A DNA stretch of 6,842 nucleotides, taken from the NCBI GenBank assembly GCA_002413785.1, contig DHXR01000058.1, forward strand, positions 19,210 to 26,051, written 5' to 3'. Shown piece after piece: positions 6,226-6,842 of this stretch. Every line of letters begins with the position of its first letter. The stretch's first letter is position 1. The position numbers and the translations under genes were made by a program. A model generated the notes under the pieces. The model ran no database searches. It was not told where the DNA came from and saw only the letters and a program-made list of their open reading frames with translations. The stretch comes from Mucilaginibacter sp. UBA5151 (GTDB lineage: Bacteria; Bacteroidota; Bacteroidia; Sphingobacteriales; Sphingobacteriaceae).

Positions 6226-6258
6226 CTAAATTACCCATTAAACTTTTTGATGTACAAA
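6226..6258 (-). promoter_or_regulatory. candidate promoter of the two-domain esterase gene
   Basis: Reading the minus strand, TTTG (plus 6255-6258) is followed after 21 bases by TAATTTAG (plus 6226-6233), which matches the fixed positions of TAnnTTTG at five of six. The expected start of transcription is near 6219, giving a leader of about 55 bases. It lies within the symmetric sequence centred on 6252 and overlaps the divergent promoter. Confidence 0.45.
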
Positions 6259-6276
6259 TGGTCTAAAGGGTAATTT
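6228..6276. promoter_or_regulatory. two-fold-symmetric operator/promoter sequence centred on 6252
   Basis: Arms 6228-6243 and 6261-6276 are complementary at 14 of 16 positions, including the perfect outer nine AAATTACCC/GGGTAATTT. Nested inside is TTTG-atgta-CAAA (6246-6258) on the same centre. Overall 18 of 24 base positions on each side match their mirror. The site sits between two divergent genes. It may bind a dimeric regulator, or be a symmetric bidirectional promoter in which both RNA polymerase sites arise from the palindrome. Confidence 0.55.
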
Positions 6277-6278
6277 TC
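6246..6278 (+). promoter_or_regulatory. candidate promoter of the lipoprotein gene
   Basis: TTTG at 6246-6249, a 21-base spacer, then TAATTTTC at 6271-6278, again five of the six fixed TAnnTTTG positions. The expected start is near 6285, about 50 bases before the ATG at 6334. It is the mirror image of the minus-strand promoter, and the two cores overlap at 6246-6258. Confidence 0.45.
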
Positions 6279-6333
6279 CGCAGGAGGGATATGGTAAAAG
6301 CCATTGTAACGGATATTTAATCAGTTTTCACTT

Positions 6334-6828
6334 ATGGCAATTACTCATAGAAAAGTCTTTCATACCATATTTTATAAAGCCGCGATTTTAGGGTTTGTGG
6401 CACTCGCTATTGTTTTCCAATCATGTAAAAGTAAAAGCGGCAAAAAGACCTACCAAAGTGATTGCGATGCCGGGATCAGTTTTAAGCGCATTAGTTTTAC
6501 CCGCTTAATTGATAGTATTGACGATTACGACCAGAAATATATAGAGGTTGACGGCACCTATGAAGAAGGGAAAGATGAATCGGCGCTGGTAAACGACAGC
6601 CTGTTTGTTGATCACTCCAGCGAACGTGCACTGTGGATAAATTTCAGCCAGGATTGCCCCCTTTATTTAGTTGGTACCCGCCAGGGGATATTTGAATACA
6701 GCGATGGCAAGTTTACCCAGTTAAATAACAAAAGCCTTACTATCCGCGGCAAAATTGATGTGCGCCATAAGGGGCATTTAGGAAGCTACAGGGGTACTAT
6801 AGAGCGGGTAAGTTTCGTGAAGCTTTGA
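6334..6828 (+). CDS. small lipoprotein of unknown function, possible OB-like beta domain
   Basis: A 164-residue probable lipoprotein. A basic n-region (MAITHRK) and hydrophobic segment (about 14-29) lead to a lipobox-like VFQSC with acylation at Cys31, followed by a positively charged KSKSGKK linker. The acidic residues after Cys that mark surface export in many Bacteroidota are absent, so periplasmic facing is more likely. The mature domain (about 48-164) is beta-rich: DQKYIEVDGTYEEG, then RALWINFS, then SLTIRGKIDVRHKGHLGSYRGTIERVSFVKL. Its 'k.ieV.G...alwi...l.irG.id...kGhlg.y.g.Ie.v' pattern is reminiscent of small OB-fold domains, but this is inference and I recognise no named family. ATG 6334 follows an in-frame stop at 6307-6309 and gives a sensible signal. 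The gene is divergent from the two-domain esterase and shares its symmetric intergenic region, which hints at joint regulation. Confidence 0.75.
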   Translation: MAITHRKVFHTIFYKAAILGFVALAIVFQSCKSKSGKKTYQSDCDAGISFKRISFTRLIDSIDDYDQKYIEVDGTYEEGKDESALVNDSLFVDHSSERALWINFSQDCPLYLVGTRQGIFEYSDGKFTQLNNKSLTIRGKIDVRHKGHLGSYRGTIERVSFVKL

Positions 6829-6842
6829 CACGATTTATAGGA

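Noticed and set aside
1..6842. Complete polysaccharide utilisation locus
   Set aside because: Only degradative enzymes are seen; there is no SusC/SusD pair, transporter, sulfatase or hybrid two-component/anti-sigma regulator in the window.
1..6842. tRNA, rRNA, CRISPR array, toxin-antitoxin or phage-defence module
   Set aside because: No cloverleaf, repeat-spacer periodicity or defence-type protein motifs were found on either strand by reading; GATGTGCA clusters are too short and irregular for CRISPR.

Overview
The window looks like Bacteroidota chromosome, most likely Sphingobacteriaceae (Mucilaginibacter/Pedobacter-like). Three secreted proteins have signal peptides whose predicted cleavage leaves Gln at +1. 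Start codons lack convincing Shine-Dalgarno sequences. Recognisable promoter elements fit the Bacteroidota consensus (TTTG, about 20 bases, TAnnTTTG) rather than -35/-10. Base composition is moderate, and intergenic spaces carry short palindromic and GATGTGCA-type repeats. The family assignment is inference from protein style, not a search result.

Left part (1-3410): the tail of a possible upstream gene (1-51) is followed by a secreted GH5 endoglucanase-like gene (79-1059). An AT-rich spacer of 373 bases follows, bounded by inverted clusters of a GATGTGCA-like repeat and holding one doubtful minus-strand ORF. Next is a large secreted CocE/NonD-type serine hydrolase (1433-3313) with the full set of alpha-amino-acid ester hydrolase active-site residues. 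An 81-base inverted-repeat element lies just after its stop.

Middle (3411-4589): a TTG-started, membrane-anchored protein of unknown function (3552-4100) is preceded by a TAnnTTTG promoter box. About 490 bases without a convincing gene follow. They contain several hairpins, a textbook intrinsic terminator on the + strand (4467-4503) far from any coding end, and a 33-base perfect palindrome (4531-4563) that probably ends the convergent minus-strand transcript.

Right part (4590-6842): a minus-strand two-domain esterase (4590-6164) fuses an alpha/beta-hydrolase to an SGNH/GDSL hydrolase. It is divergent from a small lipoprotein gene (6334-6828). Between them is a striking two-fold-symmetric sequence centred on 6252 in which both divergent promoters can be drawn as mirror images.

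Together the GH5 enzyme and the double esterase suggest plant polysaccharide breakdown: backbone cleavage and removal of ester substituents. No SusC/SusD pair, sugar transporter or regulator is present, so this is not a demonstrable polysaccharide utilisation locus. No tRNA, rRNA, CRISPR array, transposase or defence system was seen.
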